Counted from the stretch's first letter, positions 1-5,406 are shown. The stretch is DNA of 6,146 nucleotides from Nitrospirota bacterium (GCA_015232165.1 JADGAE010000121.1:1-6146); one strand, 5' to 3'. The notes: generated by a model not told the origin, from the sequence alone. Numbers and translations are program-made.

Positions 1-54
1 GGGACTGGTCCCCTTGCGGGGGAGGTCTGAGGAGGGGGCGGAGCCGCCCTCCTT
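1..54 (+). repeat. GC-rich dispersed repeat, copy A (left end at window edge)
   Basis: Bases 1-22 match 3524-3545 exactly. The shared block begins with the small inverted repeat GGGAC-TG-GTCCC and ends in a run of G. A GGGGGCG...CGCCC hairpin follows at 36-49, as in copies B (2735-2775) and C (3521-3606). All three copies lie on the same strand and outside coding sequence. This copy ends about 20 bases from the stop of the minus-strand MCP-like gene. Its left boundary is unknown because the window starts inside it. Confidence 0.75.
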
Positions 55-72
55 GTTTTTTTCTTTTTCTTT
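34..72 (+). terminator. Candidate intrinsic terminator (plus direction)
   Basis: The stem GGGCG (36-40) pairs with CGCCC (45-49) across a GAGC loop and can extend by a G-T wobble and one G-C pair. It is followed on the plus strand by TTGTTTTTTTCTTTTTCTTT. This is the right form to end a plus-strand transcript arriving from left of the window. Read on the minus strand, the same hairpin has no trailing U-tract, so it is a poor terminator for the MCP-like gene that ends at 77. The hairpin and T-tract are seen; the function is inferred. Confidence 0.5.
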
Positions 73-76
73 CTTC

Positions 77-1930
77 TTAGAACAGTTCAACGTTGTCACC
101 CATTGAGTCGTCGTCTTTCTTTTCCGTTGCGCTATCGCCCCACATGTCGAGGTCTTGGCCGGGGGTGTCTGACGTTTCCTTGCCTGCCAGGGCCATCTCG
201 TGCATGATTCGCTCCGATTGCATGGTGTAGCGCTTTAGCATGTCGCTCAGATCGGGGGCGTACTCTATGTTGCTTTCGTCATGCTCGGGGATAGATTCGG
301 CTATATGCTCAACCAACCCTTCTATGGCGCCAATGGTGTTTAACAGGCGCTCTTTGGTAATCTTGTCAAAGGTGATACCGGATACCACCTTTTCTATCTC
401 TGTTTTGAGCTTTTTTGTCCCCTTTGAGATGTCATTCATTGATCTGATGAGCTGTTCATCACTTGCAAGCAGTTCGCTTATGGCCAGGCGCGTCTGCTTG
501 GTCAGTTGGACGGAGGACTCCACCTGTTGGGTCAGGTGGGCGCTCAGGGTACCCTTAAACTCCGATGTCATGGCCAGGACCGAGTTTATAACTGCTGTGC
601 CGTCGGCGATCTTGCCCTTGGCGTTAGTGGAGAGCTTGCTGATCTCCTCAGCCAGGACGTTGAGTCCCTTGGCGCTTGCCCCGGTACGCGAGACCTTTAT
701 TATGGCATTGAGGGCCAACAGATTGATGCTTTCGCTGATGGTCTCTATGCCGGCCACCTGAGAGGTCAATCCCTCCAGTTTCTCAGCCGTAAGGTTGACC
801 GAGGTCATCACCTCCTGCGTCATGTTGTTGGCAACGGTGAGGATGTTGACCAGGGAGTCAAGCACCGTACCGACAATCAATAGTTTATTCTTGCCACTCT
901 GCTCCTCTTCCAGGAGAAGGCCTGCATCCTCTGCCTGTGCCTCAACCAGCTCCGATATCCTAAGCAGCGGCCTCGATATCCCGTCAAAGGCCTTTTGCGT
1001 CTGCTCCATCACCAGCTTAAGCTGTGCCACCTGTATCTTTAGCGCGTCCACCGTCCACCTCTGCAGGAGGATGATATCCTTTTCCTCGTCCGAGGAGTGG
1101 TTGTCAACCTTTTTTAATATATCGTCAAATGCCTCACAGACATGTTCAATCTGCTGGCGCGTCATATCGTGAAACTGCAGGGAGGCGACGATATGCCCTA
1201 TCTCGGGCGTTATCTCCGATGCACGGGTGCCGATACGCTCACACAGCCACTTGGCCTGTTTGTCCATGTAGCTGAGGTCTCCGACGATATGATCAATGCG
1301 CTTCCTGGCGGTGCTGAGGTTTTCACCAAAGGCATCTATGAAAGGTTCCATGTTTTCAAAGATAGTCTGCACGTAGGCATTGGACTCCTTTATGGAGTCA
1401 TTTATCTCCCGCGTACCCTGGGCGATCCGACTGGCGAGTCTGTCGACCTCCTCCGTCATGACGTTAAACTCGGCCTCTGCTATCCGCGCGGTCTCTATGC
1501 GTACCAGCGTGCCTATGACCGTGATGGAGTGGGCGAGTTTCTTCAGAAACAACGTCAGGGCGGGTATCTTTTTCAGGTCGTCGAGCAGCTTCGTAAGGCT
1601 ATCCCTGGTTTTGATGGTGATATTGCCGCTGGTTTCGATCTCACTATAGACCTTCATAAAGAGTTCCATCAAGGCCACGGCGCTAAAGCCGCTGCCACTG
1701 TCTATGGAGTGGACCATTGTGGCGGCGTGTTGGCTGTTGCCGTCACAGGAGATCGAGAAATTTTGCAGCTTTACCCCCAGGTCAAGGAACTCGTTTTCGG
1801 TATCCTTGGAGATGGTGGTCAGTTCGTTAATCATGTGGTGCAACCTTGCCTCTATTGTTTTTTGAAGTGGCGCTATATTGTTTGGAACCACATTTGATGC
1901 TGCAGGTATGACGTCTCTACTGTATTGCAT
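77..1930 (-). CDS. Soluble MCP-like signalling protein, internally duplicated, with CheZ-like motif
   Basis: 617 residues, almost wholly helical, with no membrane segment or HAMP, so probably cytoplasmic. Residues about 401-441 are a divergent MCP signalling tip (NLLALNAIIKVSRTG then GLNVLAEEISKLS), suggesting contact with CheA/CheW. Residues 139-166 look like a second, more degraded tip (IETARIAEAEFNVMTEEV). The halves align collinearly about 268 residues apart: FNV 155-157 with LNV 423-425, and F253 with F521. Near the end of the first half, LQFHDMTRQQI (251-261) resembles the CheZ catalytic F-x-D-x-T-x-Q motif (D255, Q259). The equivalent in the second half (ITFDKITKERL, 519-529) has K and E at those positions. 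The canonical tip Glu is Lys412. I see no methylation consensus. The tail is acidic and ends NVELF. The ATG at 1930 has no good Shine-Dalgarno and lies 15 bases after the DUF1640-like stop, which suggests translational coupling. Membership of the MCP signalling family is likely; the phosphatase role is only a hypothesis. Confidence 0.85.
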   Translation of the reverse strand: MQYSRDVIPAASNVVPNNIAPLQKTIEARLHHMINELTTISKDTENEFLDLGVKLQNFSISCDGNSQHAATMVHSIDSGSGFSAVALMELFMKVYSEIETSGNITIKTRDSLTKLLDDLKKIPALTLFLKKLAHSITVIGTLVRIETARIAEAEFNVMTEEVDRLASRIAQGTREINDSIKESNAYVQTIFENMEPFIDAFGENLSTARKRIDHIVGDLSYMDKQAKWLCERIGTRASEITPEIGHIVASLQFHDMTRQQIEHVCEAFDDILKKVDNHSSDEEKDIILLQRWTVDALKIQVAQLKLVMEQTQKAFDGISRPLLRISELVEAQAEDAGLLLEEEQSGKNKLLIVGTVLDSLVNILTVANNMTQEVMTSVNLTAEKLEGLTSQVAGIETISESINLLALNAIIKVSRTGASAKGLNVLAEEISKLSTNAKGKIADGTAVINSVLAMTSEFKGTLSAHLTQQVESSVQLTKQTRLAISELLASDEQLIRSMNDISKGTKKLKTEIEKVVSGITFDKITKERLLNTIGAIEGLVEHIAESIPEHDESNIEYAPDLSDMLKRYTMQSERIMHEMALAGKETSDTPGQDLDMWGDSATEKKDDDSMGDNVELF

Positions 1931-1935
1931 GGTTT

Positions 1936-1947
1936 AGCGATGAACTC
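1936..1947 (-). repeat. Intercistronic 12-bp motif, copy 1
   Basis: On the minus strand this reads GAGTTCATCGCT. It lies at the junction between the DUF1640-like stop and the start of the MCP-like gene. The same 12 bases occur at 2233-2244, in the preceding intercistronic gap. Function unknown; it could be a leftover of duplication or an RNA signal. Confidence 0.4.
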
Positions 1948-2209
1948 AATGTCCCCCAAAAAATTTTAACAATGCGGCCATGGCTGCCAACTGTCCCACC
2001 CAAAACAGAAATGTCCACTTGAGAATGTCGGCCTTAAATTCAGCCAACTTTGCTTCTATCTCTATTCTCAATATTTGCAAATCAGCCTTTGTGGCCGCTT
2101 CACTCTTGGCTTTTTCCGATACTTCATCAAAGGTATCAATTAAAACCCTTGTAGCGTCTTCACCTATCTTGTCTTTGAGCAAATTGTATAATTCAATAGT
2201 TTTAGACAT
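1946..2209 (-). CDS. DUF1640-like small coiled-coil protein with C-terminal membrane anchor
   Basis: 87 residues. Residues 1-27 form a short helical head. Residues 28-62 are a charged coiled coil with ATKADL at 39-44. One hydrophobic segment (about 63-84, beginning LKWTFLFWVG) is followed by GGH. This head, ATKxDL, coiled coil and terminal membrane helix pattern fits small bacterial DUF1640 / CCDC90-like proteins, often found in several copies per genome, with no defined function. The start is well supported: AGAGG at 2216-2220 lies 6 bases before the ATG. It sits second in the probable operon, 63 bases after the two-CW gene and 15 bases before the MCP-like gene. It could anchor a partner at the membrane by coiled-coil pairing, but that is inference. 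The family call rests on pattern recognition only. Confidence 0.75.
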   Translation of the reverse strand: MSKTIELYNLLKDKIGEDATRVLIDTFDEVSEKAKSEAATKADLQILRIEIEAKLAEFKADILKWTFLFWVGQLAAMAALLKFFGGH

Positions 2210-2232
2210 TTTAAACCTCTCTTTCCCACTTA

Positions 2233-2244
2233 AGCGATGAACTC
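2233..2244 (-). repeat. Intercistronic 12-bp motif, copy 2
   Basis: Second copy of GAGTTCATCGCT (minus strand), in the gap between the two-CW gene and the DUF1640-like gene. It is directly preceded on the minus strand by TAGGTGAAGCG (2245-2255), an 11-mer that recurs at 2623-2633 in the leader of the two-CW gene. The gap therefore combines pieces found elsewhere in the operon. Confidence 0.4.
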
Positions 2245-2272
2245 CGCTTCACCTACCCCACCTTTGAACAAC

Positions 2273-2569
2273 CTAGAACTCACCTTTTTTTATCTTTTGA
2301 TAGAACTCGCACTCCTTGCAGGTTTTGAGCGCCTTTGCGCGCGGACAATCCGGTTCCGTTCCGCTGAGGGTGCCCGCTACCAGCCAGCACCGTCTTCCGG
2401 CAGACTTCGTAAAGGCCGAACAGCTACCCGTCTTTGCCTGTTCGCACTTGAAGTACTCCCAGCATCTGATCCGCTCAACCCGTGTTTGTTCAAACTCCTC
2501 ACATATCTTGTTGAATGCCTCAAAAGCCGCTTTCGCCGGATGCTGTGCATCTTTCTTAAATCTATCCAT
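2273..2569 (-). CDS. Two-CW domain protein (cysteine-rich)
   Basis: 98 residues. After a helical N-terminus (1-33) come eight-cysteine features: CWEYFKC (36-42), C50, CW (61-62) followed by VAGTLSG, C75, and a closing CKEC (84-87) before EFY. The two spaced CW pairs, the GT after the second pair and the terminal CxxC-x-FY are the hallmark of the two-CW domain, which is found alone or attached to sensory proteins. The six or more conserved cysteines suggest a bound metal or a thiol sensor, but no ligand can be read from sequence. There is no signal peptide or membrane helix, so it is probably cytoplasmic. The start is supported by AGAGG/AAGGA directly upstream of the ATG. It is the first gene of the probable operon leading to the MCP-like protein, so a sensory or ligand-binding partner role is plausible. 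The extra C23 lies outside the motif. Confidence 0.8.
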   Translation of the reverse strand: MDRFKKDAQHPAKAAFEAFNKICEEFEQTRVERIRCWEYFKCEQAKTGSCSAFTKSAGRRCWLVAGTLSGTEPDCPRAKALKTCKECEFYQKIKKGEF

Positions 2570-2630
2570 TCCTTCCTCTTCCGCTTATAGCCCTTGAGCT
2601 ACGCCCGTATTTTTCCGCAATACGCTTCAC

Positions 2631-2666
2631 CTATATATATTGATGCAATCAAGGTTGTTTTGTCAA
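2631..2666 (-). promoter_or_regulatory. Candidate sigma70-type promoter for the two-CW / DUF1640 / MCP-like operon
   Basis: A perfect TTGACA -35 on the minus strand occupies 2661-2666. An AT-only stretch (2631-2641, reading ATATATATAG at its end) follows and can hold a -10 such as CAATAT at 18-bp spacing or TATATA at 21 bp. The -35 is strong and the -10 imperfect. Transcription would begin near 2622-2630, giving a leader of about 55 bases before the two-CW start. TAGGTGAAGCG (2623-2633) lies at the predicted start of the RNA. Confidence 0.45.
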
Positions 2667-2683
2667 CTTAGCTGCCAAAAAGA

Positions 2684-2795
2684 GTGCATAAATTTTTGGT
2701 GGGTAAACAAGTGATAACAAAAATGCGCATAAGGGGGTCAGCGAGGGGCGAGCCGCCCCTTTCTTTCCCCAAGGCCCTCACGACTTTTTATGCAC
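2684..2795. repeat. Short element bounded by 9-bp inverted repeats
   Basis: GTGCATAAA at 2684-2692 and its perfect reverse complement TTTATGCAC at 2787-2795 bound 94 bases. Weaker similarity extends outward (CAAAA near each end). Inside are the palindrome ATGCGCAT (2723-2730) and GC-rich repeat copy B. This is the form of a small non-autonomous element or MITE. No clear target-site duplication is visible. It lies between two divergent promoters, which fits insertion into an intergenic region. Confidence 0.45.
2735..2775 (+). repeat. GC-rich dispersed repeat, copy B with perfect 7-bp hairpin
   Basis: AGGGGCG (2744-2750), loop AGC, CGCCCCT (2754-2760), then TTCTTTCCCC. The right half CGCCCCTTTCTTTCCC is shared with copy C (3587-3602), and the GAGCCGCCC core with copy A. 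It lacks the GGGACTGGTCCCC block of the other two copies. The pyrimidine tail makes it weakly terminator-like on the plus strand, which would insulate the toxin-antitoxin pair from upstream plus-strand transcription. Confidence 0.6.
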
Positions 2796-2812
2796 CCGAT
2801 TTTGTAAGATTC

Positions 2813-2842
2813 TTGACAATATTTCCATGCTAATGCTATTTT
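2813..2842 (+). promoter_or_regulatory. Sigma70-type promoter of the toxin-antitoxin pair
   Basis: Perfect TTGACA at 2813-2818, an 18-bp spacer, then TATTTT at 2837-2842 (four of six to consensus). It lies about 35 bases before the antitoxin ATG, with GGAGG at 2864-2868 (7 bases before ATG 2876). This is a good arrangement for a short-leader bicistronic transcript. Confidence 0.6.
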
Positions 2843-2854
2843 ATATCTATAAAA
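2839..2854. promoter_or_regulatory. Candidate autoregulatory operator (palindrome over the -10)
   Basis: TTTTATA-TC-TATAAAA is a perfect 7-bp inverted repeat with a 2-bp centre, overlapping the -10 and probable start of the toxin-antitoxin promoter. Type II antitoxins, alone or with toxin, usually repress their own promoter through such sites. The palindrome is seen; binding is inferred, and AT-rich DNA can give such palindromes by chance. Confidence 0.4.
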
Positions 2855-2875
2855 ACTGTGTTTGGAGGTTAAGCG

Positions 2876-3088
2876 ATGATAACAGGACATGTCAAGGGCT
2901 ATAAAATACCACCTGATGATATTGAAGTTGAGGAGGAGATGCCGCCGGAGGAAAAGATAAGCGATGCATTAATCGAGGCTGTAAGGCAAAGCGAAGATGA
3001 CATTAAGGCAGGGCGCTATATTACCCTGAATACTGAAGAAAAACGTAGAACGCTGTTTAGAAAGATTTGGGCTGAAGGCAGCGGATAA
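2876..3088 (+). CDS. Probable type II antitoxin, partner of RelE-like toxin
   Basis: 70 residues. The N-terminal part (about 8-30) is rich in proline and acidic residues (IPPDDIEVEEEMPPEEK). A helix follows (about 28-45), then a basic C-terminal part (KRRTLFRKIW, 56-65) of the kind that wraps the toxin in RelB-like antitoxins. The call rests mainly on position: it directly precedes the toxin start, with the TAA stop touching the toxin TTG, under one promoter. I cannot assign it to a named DNA-binding class. No ribbon-helix-helix, Phd or HTH pattern is clear, so the family is open. The start is certain: GGAGG with 7-base spacing. In RelE-type systems this protein would neutralise the toxin and repress the operon. 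Confidence 0.7.
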   Translation: MITGHVKGYKIPPDDIEVEEEMPPEEKISDALIEAVRQSEDDIKAGRYITLNTEEKRRTLFRKIWAEGSG

Positions 3089-3361
3089 TTGTATAAAGCT
3101 GACGTATCCGAAAAGTTTTTGAAGGACTTAAAAAGAATAAAGGCGAAGTTTGATCTGCAAAAGAGGTTAGAAGAAAAAATCGAGAAGATATTGGAAAATA
3201 CTTGTCATTATAAACCGCTCCGAAACGTTCTCAAGAGTAAGAGAAGGGCTCATATAGGAAGTTATGTATTGATATTTGAAATAAGACAAGAAGAACATGC
3301 GGTAGTTTTTCACTCGTTTCAACATCATAATGAAGCCTATAAAGGTGATATCCTGAGGTGA
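3089..3361 (+). CDS. RelE/ParE-superfamily toxin, probable mRNA interferase
   Basis: 90 residues, the usual length for the family. The N-terminal helical hairpin (KFLKDLKRIKAKFDLQKRLEE, about 9-29) is followed by PLR (43-45), KSKRR (49-53), the strand HIGSYVLIFEI (55-65) and a closing strand VVFHSFQHHNEAYK (72-85). The PLR...RR-x-x-IG-x-Y-x-L-x-(F/Y)-E and HH-x-x-AYK pattern is typical of the RelE/StbE branch. Basic residues K49, K51, R52, R53 and H79, H80, Y84 are the likely active-site set for ribosome-dependent mRNA cleavage. I infer this from the family; a ParE-like gyrase target is less likely. It starts with TTG directly after the antitoxin TAA, with GAAGG (3074-3078) 10 bases upstream. 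The rare start and abutment should keep toxin output below antitoxin. Confidence 0.88.
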   Translation: MYKADVSEKFLKDLKRIKAKFDLQKRLEEKIEKILENTCHYKPLRNVLKSKRRAHIGSYVLIFEIRQEEHAVVFHSFQHHNEAYKGDILR

Positions 3362-3386
3362 TAGATAAGCCTGTTTTTTGGTTACG

Positions 3387-3476
3387 GTGGATGCGCCTAA
3401 ACCCCAATTGAAGGACGACATACTCAATGAGGTACTCATGTTACGCAGAGAAACAAAAAAATATATAGCTGTTTAA
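3387..3476 (+). CDS. Doubtful tiny ORF
   Basis: GTG start, 29 codons, TAA. It would encode a charged helical peptide (beginning VDAPKPQLKDDILNEVL, ending KKYIAV). A TTG at 3378 would add three residues. The composition is protein-like (charged residues alternating with hydrophobics). However, there is no Shine-Dalgarno, and the nearest (GAGGTGAT, 3355) is about 25 bases upstream. It may be a remnant of a longer gene removed by the repeat at 3521 or simply chance. No family recognised. Confidence 0.15.
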   Translation: MDAPKPQLKDDILNEVLMLRRETKKYIAV

Positions 3477-3478
3477 AT

Positions 3479-3501
3479 CACAGTGTAAAACGTGTACTGT
3501 G
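3479..3501. repeat. Short inverted repeat
   Basis: CACAGT (3479-3484) and ACTGTG (3496-3501) across 11 bases, followed at once by TGGC-CAC-GCCA (3500-3510). Two small stems in tandem after the toxin-antitoxin pair could slow polymerase, but no U-run follows. Confidence 0.35.
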
Positions 3502-3520
3502 GCCACGCCATTATGGGGTC

Positions 3521-3606
3521 AAGGGGACTGGTCCCCTTGCGGGGGGTTCTGAAGGGGGCGCGGTAACGTCGCTGTGCGAGCGGAGTCGCCCCTTTCTTTC
3601 CCTCTT
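3521..3606 (+). repeat. GC-rich dispersed repeat, copy C (most complete)
   Basis: Begins with the perfect inverted repeat AAGGGGAC-TG-GTCCCCTT (3521-3538) and continues through a G-run. It then forms an outer stem AGGGGGCG...CGCCCCTTT. Compared with copy A, about 20 extra bases (CGGTAACGTCGCTGTGCGAG) sit inside the hairpin loop. The tail CTTTCTTTCCCTCTTCTTG is pyrimidine-rich, as in copies A and B. It lies downstream of the chemoreceptor gene, as copy A does for the MCP-like gene. The form resembles REP-type palindromic elements moved by IS200-like (RAYT) transposases, but no such transposase is in the window. Confidence 0.7.
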
Positions 3607-3699
3607 CTTGTGCCCTGTGCGTAAGGTGAGTGAGGTAGTCCATGCTCCTGAGGTTTAGGGGAGGGAGTGACTATCAATTAAGGTTTATTTCGTTGCATC

Positions 3700-5391
3700 T
3701 TAGAACTTTTCAAAGTCTGCATCCGAACCATGTTTTTCTTCCGCCAGGTCTATATCGGTACTTCTGGAGGCTTTCTTAGGTGCATTAGACTTTTTGGGCG
3801 CTATATGAGCTACATGAGCCAGTTGTCTGGGCTTTACAGCCGCCTTTGGAACCGATTGCTGCATGTCTCTCTTGCCGCCAAACCCCTGGTCCAGCCTGAA
3901 GAATGAGATGGCCGATTGCAGTTGTTCGGCCTGCGCGGATAGCTCCTCTGCCGTGGATGCCATTTCTTCGGAAGCGGAGGCGTTTTGCTGGATCACCTGG
4001 TCCAGTTGCTGGATGGCCTTGTTTATCTGGTCTGCCCCTGAATTCTGCTCATTGCTTGCGGCGCTTATCTCCTGGACCAGCTCTGCCGTCTTTTGTATAT
4101 CGGGGACTAGCTTGCCCAGCATACCGCCCGCTTGTTCCGCCTTGTCAACCGTGGTCGTGGACAGGTGGCCTATCTCACCGGCCGCCTTCTGACTGCGTTC
4201 GGCGAGCTTTCTCACCTCCGCCGCTACAACGGCAAAGCCCTTGCCATGTTCACCTGCCCTGGCCGCCTCAATTGCCGCATTTAATGCCAGGAGGTTGGTC
4301 TGTCGCGCAATTTCCTCGATAATAGATATCTTGCCGGCTATCTCCTTCATAGCGCCGACCGCATCCGAGACGACTGAGCCGCTTTCCCGTGCATCCTGTG
4401 AGGACTTGGCGGCTATCTTTTCGGTCTCATGGGAGTTGTCCGCGTTCTGCTTTATGTTTGCCGCCATCTGCTCCATTGACGACGACACCTCTTCTACCGA
4501 CGCGGCCTGTTCCGTAGACCCCTCGGATATCTGCTGTGCCGTGGCGCTGAGCTGCCCGCTACCTGAGGACACCTGCCTGGCCGCAATCATTACCTCCGAG
4601 ATGACGTCACGTAATCTCTTGATCATCGTGCTCATCGCCCCAGCAAGCTGTCCGATCTCATCCTTCCTGTTCATCTCTATCTGCGCTGTGAGATCGCCAT
4701 TTGAGATCGCCTCGGCTGCGACAACAGTCTCCTTCAAGGGATTGCTTATTGAGCCCGATATGAATATGCCCAAAAGTATGGCGATTATAAATCCTGTTGC
4801 GGTTATGGCAATTATCAGGGTTGTAGTCTTATCGGTAAGAGCCGTGTTTGCATTGGATGTCTCTTTCGCCTGTGTCAGCTTTCTTTCCTTGAGGGCATCT
4901 ATTGCAGCCTGCTCTGTCAGGGCCGCCTTTTTACCTTCATTGTGCATTAGCTCTAAGGCCTCTGCGTCTTTGCCTGCCTTGTCAAGCTCTACGACTCTAT
5001 CTATTACTTTACCATATGCCTTTCGAGTCTCTACAAAGTGCTCAAACATCTTTCTTCCTTCATCCGTAACTATCGTCTTTTCAAACTCATCGCATTTTTT
5101 TCTTACCTTGTCTCTCAATTCACTTATTTTTTTAAGAGCTTCATCTCTATCTGCCTCTGTTTTTGACTCCACAAAATCCCTGAGATTTATCCTTACTCTT
5201 TGAAAGCTCTCGGTTATTTCAGCAAGTTGGCCTAGCGGTACCGTCATCTTCTCATACAAGAACGTGTCTGCATCATCTATCTTGTGCATATTGATTATGC
5301 TGAATGTCCCTACTACCACCGTTATACATGCAACAATCACAAAGCTGCCTATAAGCTTTGCACTCATCCTTAAGTTTTTAAACCAGTTCAT
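3700..5391 (-). CDS. Transmembrane methyl-accepting chemotaxis protein (4HB sensor, HAMP)
   Basis: 563 residues from the chosen start. TM1 is at 12-34. A periplasmic four-helix-bundle sensor of 4HB_MCP type (about 35-191) is rich in charged helices. TM2 is at 192-215, HAMP at 216-262 (P218, DEIG 244-247), then the signalling hairpin with the canonical tip at about 358-400 ([18 protein letters not shown], then [18 protein letters not shown]). Tip Glu375 and Arg378 are intact. Methylation-type sites [18 protein letters not shown] and ASTAEELSA are present (pairs near 300/301, 475/476 and 482/483). A flexible K/P/A/S-rich tail of about 50 residues ends in DFEKF, fitting the CheR/CheB-tether pentapeptide (aromatic-x-x-aromatic). 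The ATG at 5391 is preferred: AAGGAGG at 5400-5406 lies 8 bases upstream, and a 13-residue extension to 5430 would put charged residues over the RBS. It should sense a periplasmic small molecule or redox state and control CheA; the ligand is unknown. Confidence 0.95.
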   Translation of the reverse strand: MNWFKNLRMSAKLIGSFVIVACITVVVGTFSIINMHKIDDADTFLYEKMTVPLGQLAEITESFQRVRINLRDFVESKTEADRDEALKKISELRDKVRKKCDEFEKTIVTDEGRKMFEHFVETRKAYGKVIDRVVELDKAGKDAEALELMHNEGKKAALTEQAAIDALKERKLTQAKETSNANTALTDKTTTLIIAITATGFIIAILLGIFISGSISNPLKETVVAAEAISNGDLTAQIEMNRKDEIGQLAGAMSTMIKRLRDVISEVMIAARQVSSGSGQLSATAQQISEGSTEQAASVEEVSSSMEQMAANIKQNADNSHETEKIAAKSSQDARESGSVVSDAVGAMKEIAGKISIIEEIARQTNLLALNAAIEAARAGEHGKGFAVVAAEVRKLAERSQKAAGEIGHLSTTTVDKAEQAGGMLGKLVPDIQKTAELVQEISAASNEQNSGADQINKAIQQLDQVIQQNASASEEMASTAEELSAQAEQLQSAISFFRLDQGFGGKRDMQQSVPKAAVKPRQLAHVAHIAPKKSNAPKKASRSTDIDLAEEKHGSDADFEKF

Positions 5392-5399
5392 GACATAAA

Positions 5400-5406
5400 C
5401 CTCCTT
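5400..5406 (-). promoter_or_regulatory. Shine-Dalgarno that fixes the chemoreceptor start
   Basis: AAGGAGG on the minus strand, 8 bases before ATG 5391. It selects this start over the in-frame ATG at 5430. Confidence 0.85.

Larger units (their letters stand above)
3362..3699. other. Intergenic region after the toxin-antitoxin pair
   Basis: This gap holds a doubtful tiny ORF (3387-3476), a 6-bp inverted repeat (3479-3501), GC-rich repeat copy C (3521-3606) and about 90 bases (3607-3699) in which I see nothing definable. The plus-strand toxin transcript and the minus-strand chemoreceptor transcript converge here. No hairpin with a clear U-tract serves either gene, so how they end is not visible. 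Confidence 0.6.

Noticed and set aside
34..72. Terminator of the MCP-like gene ending at 77
   Set aside because: In the minus direction the hairpin is preceded, not followed, by the T/A-rich tract, so it does not have intrinsic-terminator form for that gene.
240..1897. Several plus-strand open frames of 89-251 codons opposite the MCP-like gene
   Set aside because: They lie antisense to a strongly supported helical signalling protein, have no ribosome-binding sites, and their translations show no domain pattern.
1980..2597. Plus-strand open frames opposite the DUF1640-like and two-CW genes
   Set aside because: The minus strand has family-specific motifs (ATKADL with a membrane helix; paired CW and CxxC) and good ribosome-binding sites; the plus frames have neither.
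3167..3439. Minus-strand 90-codon frame over the toxin
   Set aside because: It is antisense to a clear RelE-like toxin with promoter, RBS and partner, and its own translation is low-complexity without motifs.
3863..5203. Plus-strand frames of 109, 139 and 320 codons opposite the chemoreceptor
   Set aside because: They mirror the Ala/Ser-rich coiled-coil codons of a textbook MCP; the serine/alanine/isoleucine-rich translations are typical antisense artefacts.
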